64,000 nucleotides of DNA from Alnus glutinosa (taxonomy: Eukaryota; Streptophyta; Magnoliopsida; Fagales; Betulaceae): contig NC_084891.1 in the NCBI RefSeq assembly GCF_958979055.1, positions 26,063,501 to 26,127,500 on the forward strand. The letters run 5' to 3'. The translations under genes were made by a program, and so were the position numbers. Below, piece by piece: positions 37,101-48,500 of the stretch. The notes below the pieces were generated by a model. The model worked only from the letters and a program-made list of their open reading frames with translations. It was not told where the DNA came from and did no database searches. Numbering within the stretch: the stretch's first letter is position 1; the number at the start of each line of letters is the position of its first letter.

Positions 37101-39678
37101 CAATAATTTTCAGCCGTAAATATTGTCAAAATTAGGCTTCAAAACAAAATTGAATATGAGCTTCTAACTTATTATTGATTTTGAATATCTAAAGAGAAAT
37201 TGTTACAAAATTTAGTGCAGATTCAATCATAGATGATTTTTCTAATCTAAGAGAAGGTTGAGTTTCATTTTGATAAGTGATTGAATTGAAAATTGAATCA
37301 TATTAAGAAACAATTATTTTGTCCCTATTTTAATATATTTCTTATTCATGCTTTGGCCTCTATTAGTAAAAAAAATTTGATTTTATCCCTAATTACAAAT
37401 TTCATGCAAACTGATATGATAGTCTATATTACAGTTATCACGTCAATAATTAAATAATTAAATTTATTTATCAAATTTTATTACTTAATATTTTATCCAT
37501 GTTATATTATGTGAACTTTTAGGCTACTTGTAAGAAAATTTTTGTATCCCCAACATTTTTCTTTAATTACTACTTACTGCGAGGTTGAAAGGCCCCACAT
37601 GGGAAGTAAGGTTCTGTTTGACGGGTCCACCCGATCGAAACTCATCGCTGGGTGTGATTTGCCAGAACCCCACGGGCGGGTCGGTGGAGATCCATCCGTG
37701 GACCCGGAGATCTTTGTCCTCACATGAGTACTGGTACTTGTCATCCACCTAAACATGCAAGGAAATCAGTCTTATGACAAATTAGCTTCAATGATTTATC
37801 TTTCTATCTATATTCTTTTTAAAAAAAATTAGTGTAATTCTGTCTCTCTTGGATGAATAAGTTAGTTTATTTATTTATTTATTTTTGTGAAATAAGTTCG
37901 TTTAATATTTTACTATAAGAGGATTTAAAATTACAGAGAAAATGAGTGAAAATAATAATAATAAAAAAAAATACCTCCCCCTTGAACTCCGGCTCCACAG
38001 GATTAACAAGCAGAACTGCTTCTGGGGTGGCCAGCGGTTCGCCTCTTTCTGGCAATCGATCGTCTGGAAGAGGCATGTATCTTTGCCTGTTGTCAGCTAC
38101 TGCCATGTAGTGAAACCTATATATTCACCATAAATAAGAGGGTATTAATTTGGCTCTTATTGTATTTGTCTACTACTAAATTTTTGTACATGTCTCTAAA
38201 AGCGAACACATAGAAGATGATAGAGGCTAAAAATAAAATAAAATGTACTTGTCTTTTCTGAGTTTGAAAACAATCCTGGTCTGTGGGAGGTTGAAAGGAG
38301 GCCATTCCCCTAAGTGCTCGTAGATGGCGTAGGAATAGAAGCCCGGGGAATTACGTAGCATTATAAACCTGAAAAAAATCATATAATTGTCATAATCAAT
38401 ATTATTTTTCCATAAAATTCGAATTTAGAATATATATAAGATTTAATTAATTGGGCACCTTTTGTCTATATTTAAGGGGACGAGTTTCTCCTGAAGCAAG
38501 GGATCCCACAGCCTTGTGAATGAGATCTCTACTTGTTCCTCACTTTCCACTACAACCTTAAAACTCGTGCCTTTAATGCTGCATGGCAATCATTTCTTCA
38601 TCGGCTGTGTTCTTAATAATAGAAATTAATGGAGCAAACTAATGTATTTTTAATAAAGAAATATTATATACAACATTTTTATTTCATTTTGTTGATATGA
38701 TAATATCAATTGGTTATTGGATTAATTATTATTTCAAAAAAAAAAAAAATTCAATGGTTAATTAACAGTACCACATCAACAAGATGGAATAAAAGTTAGA
38801 TAAAAGTGTACGTGGTCTATAACATTACTCTTTTTAACAGGATTAATCGTTAAAGCATGCGATTCTGATATATGCTAAAGACGACAAATGTCAATTTAAT
38901 ATAGTAGATTAGAGTAATTTTATCTAATCTATTATATATATATATACACACAATTTCAAGTACATATTTTTTTGACATGACAGTAAAAATTAAATTACCT
39001 TTAAATTTTGAATTCAATTATATTTTTCATTTGCCATGTCCAGTAACGTGTACTTAAAAGTGCACGTAGCATTTATGCAATACTTTTTGCTAATGTATAT
39101 TGAGAAGAAACAATATGTATAGAGGCATTTTGCTTAATTCATTGGCTCATTGCAATATAAGCGGATCCAAGACCCTACACATCGAATGTGCCCGTGGTTC
39201 CTGTACTTCCAGCTTCACTCCAGACGAGGTCCCAATACCTACACATATTTCATTCAAAAAAAGATTAAAAAGAAAAACCCAAAAAAGAAATTTAAGATCA
39301 ATTTTAATGGCGTTTACCCTCTGTGAACCTCCTCATCAAGAACTTCAAGCAAATTGTCGACGCCATTATATTTTATTCCCGTAACAATTCCCTCTGGATT
39401 AGATAATGTTACTTGGAGTATGCCATTCTCCATTATCACCTGCACAAATATATCTCATCTAAAATAAAATATATTACGTAATAATATAGGATTGATTTGG
39501 CCTAGGTGCTTTTGTAGGGGTTTTTTTTTTTTTACTATATATATATATATATTTATATATATATTTTTTTCATGAAAAACTTAAAATTAAATTGATCTGA
39601 ACCGTTAAAAAAACTACAGAAAATACAAGAATGACTTACATGACTGTCCTCAAAATGTAAATGCACCCCTAGAGACAT
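31181..39678 (-). CDS. Rhamnogalacturonate lyase, tandem copy 1 (RGL1), PL4 family
   Basis: Fifteen coding exons on the minus strand: 39640-39678, 39318-39439, 39179-39238, 38459-38578, 38249-38368, 37975-38116, 37578-37748, 36378-36533, 35940-36046, 34660-34750, 33943-34084, 32912-33068, 32611-32727, 31690-31816 and 31181-31426. All introns are GT-AG with consistent phases. The product is 638 residues. The enzyme breaks the rhamnogalacturonan-I backbone of pectin by beta-elimination, probably in the cell wall. Domains in order: Rhamnogal_lyase catalytic domain (about 8-260), fn3-like middle domain (about 330-410) and CBM-like C-terminal domain (about 430-632), where [19 protein letters not shown] opens the last. 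VHGW, with His218, is a candidate catalytic motif. The start [13 protein letters not shown] is where many homologues begin. I found no leader exon like that of RGL2. The frame stays open upstream to GAGGCCGGGGAGATAAGG, so a further 5' exon could exist. Confidence 0.9.
31895..32225. repeat. Hairpin repeat in RGL1 intron
   Basis: ACTACATTTATC...CTCTAATTA at the left is mirrored by GGAGGTAAATGTAGTTTCTCC at the right. Words such as ATTGCAAAAA and CAATGTCTCC recur in the longer hairpin at 33240-33825. Confidence 0.5.
32405..32602. mobile_element. Palindromic MITE in RGL1 intron 13
   Basis: TGTGTCACTCTTGTGTGACTG with AAAAATGATGTGGCTTTTAAAATCATCATT is mirrored by AATGATGATGTTAAAAGTCACTTTATTTTTGG and ACACACGAGGAGTCTTAGC. 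No ORF. A related hairpin sits just upstream of RPS16 (about 22020-22165). Confidence 0.55.
33240..33825. repeat. Foldback element (~0.58 kb) in RGL1 intron 11
   Basis: The outer arms are ATTTCATTTATCCCC...TTTTGCAATG and CATTGTAAAAACT...GGATATTGCAAAATGGG. The centre has GGTCTGGTCAGACC-type palindromes and GGTGACC words (33470-33560). The opposite arms include GTTAAATCCTAAAAG and AAACCTTAGAGG. No coding capacity. Confidence 0.5.
36721..36855 (+). mobile_element. tRNA-derived SINE in RGL1 intron 7
   Basis: It has a pol III A-box-like TAGCTCAATCGG (36754-36765) and B box GTTCGAATCCC (36800-36810). A CCCCCTCTTGTGTGACATGT block and an A tail (36836-36853) follow. GTCCCATAC is present at 36712-36720 and again at 36856-36864, consistent with a 9-bp target duplication around 36721-36855. 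The body is about 110 bp and follows a second A-rich run at its start. It cannot fold as a complete working tRNA. Confidence 0.7.
38655..38832. mobile_element. Small hairpin MITE in RGL1 intron 3
   Basis: ACAACATTTTTATTTCATTTTGTTGATATG at the left is inverted at the right as CCACATCAACAAGATGGAATAAAAGTT, around a poly-A core. It ends ATAACATTACTC. Same family as 18686-18888. Confidence 0.6.
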
Positions 39679-39821
39679 GGTGACTCGGCGAGTCCCCCTT
39701 ATCTCCCCGGCCTCTTTCTTTTTTTGTTTTAAAAAAAAAAAAAAAAAAAATTTGCAGAGCAAAAGATGTTTTGGGTTCTAATGCTAATAATATTAAAAGG
39801 TAGATTTTGGCAAAAACGACG

Positions 39822-39845
39822 CTATATATATATATATATATATAT
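39822..39845. repeat. (TA)n microsatellite upstream of RGL1
   Basis: Twelve TA units about 145 bp upstream of the RGL1 start. It lies in the likely promoter, so its length may vary between individuals. Confidence 0.9.
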
Positions 39846-41209
39846 GAGTTGAGGAACTAGAAAATGTTGGTTATCTATGTCTTGCTCTTGAGTCTTGACC
39901 CTGCAGTCTGGAAATGGATTGTAGAAGATTTAAAGACTTGGAAAGAGTGTTTGGGTTGGTTTGCTTGAACTAGAGAGAAAGATATCTACTGCATGTTGTC
40001 GTATACGTGCAAGAGACTCTATGTCCTGCACTTCAATTCATGCTTGTACTCAACCAACAACATAGGTTCATCTTTTAGGGCCTACTATACGGCTAATAGC
40101 TAGTTAATTATGTGTTATTTACAACTTATATACCAATATATCATCATATATATATATCATCAATTTATTAAACTAATATGTGTCCAAAATGTTGTATTAC
40201 TTTCGCATAGTCATTTTATTTTTAGGTGCATAATGAGTTGGGTCATTATGTAAACACCTAAAAAGCTTGTATGTACTCTTATCCTAAATATAAAGTGAGT
40301 TGACTTATTAGGTTTCATTATCTCAATTGGTAGAATTTTAGAGTTGAGATACTAGTCTCCTCCACACACAGAACACATGTTGCTTTTGTACTTGGGGCGC
40401 GCATACACCCAGATACACCAGCAAACAAAATGGAAAGTTCACGGAGGCATGTGCGTTATCTCTCGATCTCTCACATTTGATTTAGACATGTTATGAAGAA
40501 GAACAATTTACGTTTGTTTTTGTTTAGGTCTAACGTCACAAAATACATGTGATTATCATATACATTTTTAATATAACATGTAACTTTCATATACATTTTT
40601 TAAAATCATATGCATTTAATTTGAACACATGTTAGTTTAATATCCTAGATTAATTGAATTAAAAGGAAACTTCGTCGAAAAGAGTTTCACATCAATGTGA
40701 TTCTCACGAGTAATTTTTAAGAAACTTGATCATCACTAGCTTTGATTGAGGAACATCCTATTCAGCTCAAAGATTGGACCATGAGATTAGGAATATCTCT
40801 CATTCAATTATTTGTGACGTCAAATCTGTAGATAAAAAAGATGACTCAAGATTGGAGTATGAGATTAGGAATCTTTCATTCAATTATTTGTCTCCCTCCA
40901 CCTTTCATTCAATTCTCTGCACGTTTATTGGGTTACGGCCTCTTGTTTATTGCTTGTTCTTTTAGCTGGGCACAATCTTAATGGTCTAATACCTTTCCAA
41001 ATTAATAAGGTGATATGTACTATTTAAACAGTTAAATATAATAAAATTAATAAAAAAATAAAAATTTAATTCAAATTTGATATAGCATGCATATATAGCC
41101 ACAAATAAGAAGCACAAATTTTATATAGCATGCTACCCCGTACGTTGCTGTTGTTTTGGTTTTTTTTTTTTTTTTTTTTTTTTTGTGGCTTTCTTGTTGT
41201 TTTCTCTAT
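39846..41209. other. Intergenic DNA upstream of RGL1
   Basis: AT-rich, no supported gene. A roughly 80-bp unit containing GAGATTAGGAAT and TCATTCAATTATTTG is present twice in tandem (about 40770-40900). A T run occupies about 41160-41184. Confidence 0.5.
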
Positions 41210-41218
41210 TTTTCTAAT

Positions 41219-41399
41219 GAGAAATGATCCTTACACTCATTTATCACAACAGTCTCACAACAAGCTGATGTGGCTGGTAATATTTTATTATTTTTTTACA
41301 AAAAGAAAACAAAACAAAACAAAAAAAAAATAAAATATTACTAGCCACGTCAGCTTGTTGTGGGGCTGTTGTGAGAAATGAGTGTAAGGATCATTTCTC
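41219..41399. mobile_element. Mutator-like MITE, copy A (181 bp) with perfect 9-bp target duplication
   Basis: The terminal inverted repeats start GAGAAATGATCCTTACACTC and end GAGTGTAAGGATCATTTCTC, and extend about 60 bp inward (CACAACAGTCTCACAACAAG/CTTGTTGTGGGGCTGTTGTG). TTTTCTAAT lies directly outside both ends (41210-41218 and 41400-41408). A 9-bp duplication is typical of Mutator-like elements. Sister copy: 57114-57447. Confidence 0.88.
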
Positions 41400-41444
41400 T
41401 TTTCTAATTGTGTTGTTTGCTTTTCTGTTACTGTTGTATTTCTG

Positions 41445-42011
41445 TTGTTTGTCTTTGTATTTCTGTTCTTGTTGCTTTTTGTGGATTACAGTCTTCATGT
41501 TCCTTTGTGGCTTGATCTTGTATCCGAAGATTGTTACTCCTTGTTGACAGATTCTGTACGAATTTTGGCAATGCTACCCCATCTCAACTGCTTACTCGGT
41601 GGTTATTGTATGTTACAAAGCAAGGGTTCGAGTAGGGTTAAAGAATATTTCAATGGTCATGCCCATATCCGCGTCTCTTGCATTGGAAATTCAGGTAAGG
41701 GTGAAGGGTCTCGTGACAGTCATACTACTGCATGTGCCATCTGTTTTGGTGCTTTTGCCGCTTTATTCGGCTCCTATATATTGAGAGAGTACTATGTTAT
41801 TTTTTTGACCCGTTTTTTACTATTTGTATGTATTATTTACACTGTAACTTTTGTTTTGGGTATATTGTTGAAGATCCTACTCATTTTTAGGTGTTTCGAT
41901 TCGTGTAACCCTTTCCCAATTTACTTAGGAAAAAAAGAAAATGAGAAGCACTCAAGAGTCCAGCATTGTTTTCTGCATGTATTTTGGTCTAATATAGGCT
42001 CGATACAATAG
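41445..42011 (+). other. Open reading frame of 188 codons, no recognised family
   Basis: The longest single-frame ORF in the window. It starts in a T-rich stretch (MFVFVFLFLLLF) and has a second hydrophobic part around residues 100-150. A different frame over 41599-41784 is just as protein-like. There is no splice or promoter evidence and no motif I recognise, so it may be chance or the remains of a mobile element. Confidence 0.2.
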
Positions 42012-42379
42012 AGCTGGTTAGATCGACTTAATTATAATGTTGCTCTCCAATTGGAGGTGCTATATATTTGTTAAACGCTCGGTGATCTCAGGGTTGGTAG
42101 AGGGAGAGGAGGTGCTAAAAATAAAAGCTTATATTCAGCCATCGAATAATAATAAATTCAGGCTTCGTTGCCTTAACAATACAGTCACAAGGCATGCTCT
42201 CTTTTAAGCTAAAGCAGCACCATATGGTCCATATTGAAGCTAGCTGTTATGACGTAACAAATTTTAGGATTCTAAAGAAACAGCAAAAAGAAAAAAAAAA
42301 AATTACATCCAAATCTCATTCTCACACAAAAGAGAAAGATAAATGATACATATATTCCCCCTTTTACTCTCAAGTGCTT
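42012..42379. other. Intergenic DNA
   Basis: No gene seen. A short A run is near 42290-42302. Confidence 0.5.
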
Positions 42380-42961
42380 AGAGCATTCGCATCGGCCTCC
42401 CCAAAAAATATATAGCTATTTTTGCTAAGCCCAAATGCTAATAGCGTGAAAAAGCTCTCCATCAACCTCAACAAATTGCTAAGCATGAACAGTGTTGACT
42501 GAATTCAGCGAGCAGTGCCCACTCACCAAATAATAACAAAAAATGGAAAACTTCACTTAACTCCATGAACTTTCATCACTTTTACGATCTTCACCCTCTC
42601 AAAGTTTAAAAACTTTCAATTTGGTGCATCAAATTTTTAATTTTTTGCAATATTATTATTTCGTTAGGGTTTTGAGTTAAATTAGATGGCAAAAATGATA
42701 AAATGATGAGAGAGAGAGAGGAGGGGGAGAAGATACCCATGCATGGTTAGATCTTGCAAGTCTTTTTTTTTTTTTTTTTTTTTTTTGTGATGAGAGAGAT
42801 AAGAAAAAAGAATATTTAAATAAATAGTGAAACTAGCTAGATAGTTAAAATGTGGAGCCTGAATTAGGTGCTTTAAAAAAAATAAATAGTTAACATAAAG
42901 ATATGTGATTATTTAATTAAAATAGAAAGTAAATTTTAGAAAAGTTGATGTGAATGCTCTA
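42380..42961. mobile_element. Terminal-inverted-repeat element, 'gagcattcacatcgg' family, copy 2
   Basis: The left end TAGAGCATTCGCATCGGC is inverted at the right end AGTTGATGTGAATGCTCTA. The interior includes a microsatellite-like GAGA run (42711-42725) and a T run (42764-42786), with no transposase. Same family as 10579-11398. Confidence 0.65.
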
Positions 42962-44659
42962 ATAACATATTAATATGTTTCTCAAGCCTTTGGGTAAAAT
43001 AAAAGAAAAATTATAAAAACTATTCGGTTGTAATTCGTTGTTGTCCCACAAATTCAATAATAAACAGAAAATGCACAGCCGAATAATGTCTTAAAAAAAA
43101 AAAAAAAAAAAAAAAAGAAAAAAGAAAAAGGAAAAAGAAAAAAAAAAAGAAAAAGAAGCTAGCAAATTGAAATGAAATAAAATTTTGAAGCCTCGTTTCT
43201 CAACCCACGTCAGGTACACTCCCTCACGGGTCGTTTCCCATTTCCTCTTTCTCTCCGTCAAATTCCTCCTTAAATCCGTCTCTCACTTGTCTTGGACGAA
43301 CAACGGGCAGCAAGAAGAGACAAAAAGGAAGCTCTGCCTCGGATACAGAAGAAATTTTAGTATTATATAAACGCTGCGTATCGTATTGTTTTGTTCTGCT
43401 GGTATAGGCTGAGGGTTTGGGGGCAATGCGAATAGCTGGCTGCAGGAGCAGTACATCTAGTGCAATCCTGTGCACCCGTGCTCCGGGGCAAGAATGACCA
43501 GAACGTGTTTCAAACACGGCCTTTCATGGGTAATTTCCGAATGGGCTTGGTCAATGAGTTTTCACACGGCCCGGCTTATGGGCCCGTACAAAGGGGCTCG
43601 GTTGGTGAGCCCAGATATAAGGCTGGGTCCATGTCCTCGATAGATATGGCAACGAATGGGCTTTTGAGCCATTAATTGACTATTGGGAATATTTCCCAAC
43701 AAGTTCATCTAGGTTCGTGTTCAGAATTATGGCTGTGAAATCTTTCTTCTAAACCTGCATATTCTAGTTATTTCATTAACAAAGACATGTAAATTTTGCA
43801 GGAGAGATGGCGTAGTTAGCCTTGTCATATTCATATTTATCATGGATTCATGAGAGGTTCGTGTGATTATTTGTTAAATAACATTATTATTTTTATTTTT
43901 ATTTTTAAAAAAAAAAGAGATAGAGAGAACGAATAATGAGGGAAGAATGGAATTAATGATTTTTTTTTGGTTTTTTAATAGAACCGAGTAAGCATATCCA
44001 AATCAATCATAAACCAGCTTAGCAACAAGTAAGTTATGGATGTTATGGACCTGATGCAAAAATTGATGAGGTTAGCTATCAGTAAGAATTCAGGTAACCA
44101 CAATCTGAAGAGGAATAGAGGTATGATTTTATTCTCTAGTTGATTTAAAGAATGTTTAAGATTGACTTAAGTATTGGAGGGTCTCGGTTCCATTGAAAAC
44201 TACCTTCTTTCCGATGAACTTTTATTTTACAGGCTGCTTGAGAAGGCCCATGTATGGTTACCTTTGAACTCTTGTTTAAACTATTTTTTCTTCCAACGTA
44301 ACAAGCTTACTGACTTGAGCGTCAGAGGGTCCCCGGTACCTCCGAGGACCAACTGACCTTTGCCAAACCAGTTTTCTTCTTGCAGGATTGCTTTGAACGA
44401 AGCATGGCGACTCCGTCCTCACCCCAACCATGGCATGAATCATATGCTCAACTGAGTCTTGCGCAAACCATGGCCGGCACAGGACCCCTTGCCCAACCTC
44501 TTTGACAACACTCTACGACTAAGTCCCGCATAGGCCATGGTTGGTAGAACCTCTTATCTAGCCTTGTCTTAAAAGTACATATACCATCTTTCCCAAACTT
44601 TTAAATACTGCAATGCCCCCCAAACTACTGTTGGGGTTGTAATGTATCACTTTCCTACC

Positions 44660-44696
<37 letters not shown>

Positions 44697-45496
44697 TGAA
44701 AATGACAAACTCCTCATAAATTTTTTTAGAAAAAATTAAAAAAAAAAAAAGAAAGACAAATTAACAAAAAATGTTTTTCTTTTGGAAAAATTTCACTTAT
44801 AACCCATAATCTTTCATTACTTTTTTAAAAGATGTATCCAAACTTTAAAAACTCTCAATTTAGGGTATCAATCTTTCAATTTTTTTTTTAATTTTAATAC
44901 TCCATTAGATTTTTCCGTTAAATCCTATCAAAATTTTCAAAATACCCCTATATTTATTTTTTATTTTTTAAAAAAAATTATAAAAAGTTTTAAATATTCG
45001 GGTATAGGTATTTTTGCAAATTTTATTAAATTATGACCAACACCTAAATCTTGGCAATTGTTTTTCTATTTTTTTTTTTCCTAAAAAAAAGGGGGTATTT
45101 GACATGTCAATAAATTGCAAACAAAAATGAAGTGCCTCTAAATGAAATTGGACGGCGTATTCATGTTAATAATCCAAAGACATTTTATAAATTTTTTGAA
45201 GAGCTTAGGTACATTCAATAGATAATAAGAGGATCTCTTAATTTTGTAGCCAAAAAGATAAAAGAAAAAAAGATAGCAAGAATATCATCTCCCACATTGG
45301 TGAGGTTAGACTTTTTATTTATTTATTTTTTATCTTCATTTTAAGTGAAATAGAGATGATTTATGTTATGGTTTAAATTAAATTTCACATATTTAATAAT
45401 TACATGAAATAGAGAGAATCTTATACCTGAGGGGAAAATTAGATTTATAATTAAATGATATTAATGGTTCCTAGTGTAACAAAATGAACCTTAATG

Positions 45497-45536
<40 letters not shown>

Positions 45537-45548
45537 TATGTAAAGGTT
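42962..45548. other. Intergenic DNA between RGL1 and RGL2
   Basis: No supported gene. Poly-A/GA tracts lie at 43092-43157, 44661-44692 and 45497-45533. A GC-richer block at 43190-43680 gives small ORFs with no motif. A foldback-like repeat is at about 44780-45090. The 37-A run just below 45540 abuts the RGL2 3' UTR. Confidence 0.5.
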
Positions 45549-48500
45549 TTATTGAATTATCTCGGGACCCTCTAAACGAATGTAGTCATACATGAGTCCC
45601 TGGAAAGGGCTAGTGCTTTTTGGTTGTGTGAGAAAAATAGCATTATCTCCCTCCAATAGCAGAGTGCCAGGTACGTCCACGTTGTACAGCCAGTAAAGCC
45701 CATGAATTCCATGCCTCGCAATTGTGTTATCCTTCCCTATAAGTCCGCTTGAAAATACAGGAGGATTTGCTTTTGGATCATTTATCCGTACCTTTAACAA
45801 AAAATTTGCACTATTAGTCTAATTAATCATTTTAACCATAATTTTCTGCAAAATTTCATTATAAAAAATTTGTTGAATTAATAGGATATTAGTAACAATG
45901 ATATTCTTTGTGGATAAAGTTTTCCTCCGAACTTGATTAGAGGTCTTCTAATCAAATTTATTAAACTGACGTTCCTTTTTAGACTACAAAATTCTCACGT
46001 ACATTTCAAAAAATGCAAGTGAAAATTTGTTAAATTCTATTAAAAATGAATGTAAGAATTGCATGCTCTAAGGACATGCATATTAGTTTGTAAAGAGAAA
46101 ATATGTTTTAGCTCATTGAATTACCATCACATTTTTATTTATATGCCTCCAAACTTTAAAAAGTAACATCGGACTCCATACTATCACCGAGGGTCAAATT
46201 ATACACTTTTGTATTTTTCTTCGCAAAATGCCATCTAGTTATTAAAAAATAACCCGTTAAAAAAATAAGCGGGCTAATATGAAAAGGGTTACTCATTTTT
46301 GGTATTTTCAGTTTTTCTTTCTTTTTTGTTTAATTTTTTAATAATTTTATTTTTTTCAAATTGTTAGTTATTTTAATAACTTCAAGGGTATTTTGAGCAT
46401 AACAATGCAAAAGTATCTAATTTGACACTCACCGATAATATGAGAGGTCCGATGTCATTTTTTAAAGTTTGTTGGCATAAATAAAAATGTGATGACAATT
46501 TAGATGGCTAATTTTTTTAGGGAAAAGCTTGGTGCACAACCACTCACGTGGGTGGGTGGGTGGGTCCCATCCATGTGAGTAGGTTGTGTACAAGTTGTAC
46601 ACAACCTGTTTTGCAAGGATCAACCCTCAATTTTTTTATTATATTTTTAAATTTAAGAGTCTGAATTAAAAAAAAAAAAAGAAAAAAAGAAATTTTCTAC
46701 TTAATTTAAAAAAAAAACTTTATCCATTTGTTGGAGTCTGTAAAAGGTCTTAGGACTAAATTCTTATTGTTAACCGGAAAAAAAGACAAAAAAAAAAATT
46801 AAAAAGGAAAAAAGAAAAAAGAAAAAAAAAAGAGGTGTTATTAGTGTGAGGGTCCATACTTGTAATTCGGAAGCATGTGCAGTTGCAAGTGCTAATCGTA
46901 ATTTATAGGTTCCACTCTCATCCGCATTGTCGAGTTTGAACTTAATTTGCCACGTGGTTCCCTCATATGTGTTGTCATCTTTCTTCCTGCATTGGAAAAC
47001 TAGAATATTATAGATTAAAGGTTTTTCAAAATAAAGCCTAGCCTGATGTATTAATTACAAAAACCACTATTTAAAAATAATTAATAGCAGACCAATAAAT
47101 AATATTATGTTCCATTTTTTTTTTTTTTTTTTTTTTATAACTGTGGACAAAGTTTTATTTTAAATTGGGTTGAAAAATATTCATTTAATATGCTCTAAAA
47201 TCATATGCTAATTTATGCTCCGTTTGTTTCGGAGTAAAATGATTTCCGGAAAATGATTTCGGTATTTTACGGTATTTGGTAGGGGCGAAAATAACGGTCA
47301 ACGAAAATCATTTTCGGTTTGACCGTAAAACCTTCTTTAACTTTTGGAAAACGATTTACGGTTTTTAAAACCGTAAATCGTTTTCCAAAATTATATTCTT
47401 CGTCCTTACACGCACGTTTGATATCTGACTGTCCAAATCCTACAATAATTGGTCGTTCGAAAATAGGCAGCACCGGCCGGCATCATCAAGTCACTGGAAT
47501 AATGCCGGCGTCAGAATCCGACCACCGGAATCCTGCCGGCTGCCGGAATACCGCCAACCGCCGAAATCCGGTTGCCGGAACACCGCCGGAACCCGGCCTG
47601 ATCTGACCGGATCGGCCACTGACCCCGCCGGATCCGGCCAAAATGGCCTGAATCCGGCCGGATCTGACCGGATCGGCCACTGACCCCGCCGGATCCGGCC
47701 AAAATGGCCTGAATCCGGCCGGATCTGACCGGATCCGGCTACTGATCCGGCCGAATCGGGCCCAAATGGACGGAATCCGGCGGGATCTGACCGGATCCGG
47801 CTACTGATCCGGCCGGATCTGGCCTAAATGGCCGGAATCCGGCGGGATCTGACCGGATCCAGCCACTGATCCTGCCGAGATCCGGCCAAAATGACCGGAT
47901 CAGGCCGGATCTGACCGGGCCAGGAGGTGTCTTGCCAGAATCCGGCAATTTTGGCCGGATCCGGCCAAACATGTTCGCCGGATTCCGGCGACGGCGACAG
48001 TTACATTTTCACTTTTCGTAATTTTTTTGTGCGAACCAAACGCCGAAAAATATTTTCGAGAAAATAATTTCTTTTGAAATTGATTTCGTCGAAAATATTT
48101 TACGACGGAAACCATTTTACGTCGAAACAAACGGAGCATTAATACACTAAATTGAGGAAATTCCTTTTAACCTAATTTAGATAAAAACTTTGTTCTTCGC
48201 ATAATCGAATTTATCACCACGTCACTAAACTGAAATCTTTACACAATCCTCCCAACATGAATTTACATTAATTGCTCCTTCATTACATGTTAAATCATAC
48301 CAAAAGAAGAGATAAACAAATAGAAAAAGAAAGGCAAAGCAGAATAAAAAAAAATAAAAATTAAAACATAAAAATTTTACGTTGTTCAGTCTACGATTTA
48401 TGTTTACAATATGAAGCTTAAAGGATTCCATTTTGCTTTTATTTTAAGAAAATATAAAACAAATAGAAAAAATAGAGGCAAAGCGGAATTAAAAAAAAAA

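Noticed and set aside
41445-42011. A 188-aa membrane protein gene
   Set aside because: It starts in a T-rich run, has no recognised motif, and another frame over the same DNA looks equally protein-like. Kept only as an ORF of low confidence.
43190-43680. A small non-coding RNA gene or short protein gene
   Set aside because: A TATATAAA-like motif (about 43364) and GC-richer sequence drew attention, but there is no snRNA/snoRNA box, terminator or protein motif to support it.
45286-45300. Plant snRNA upstream sequence element (TCCCACATTGG)
   Set aside because: It differs from the TCCCACATCG consensus, and no TATA box or snRNA sequence follows at the required spacing.
47486-47972. Repetitive protein genes in the RGL2 intron
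   Set aside because: They are translations of the 61-62 bp minisatellite in several frames.
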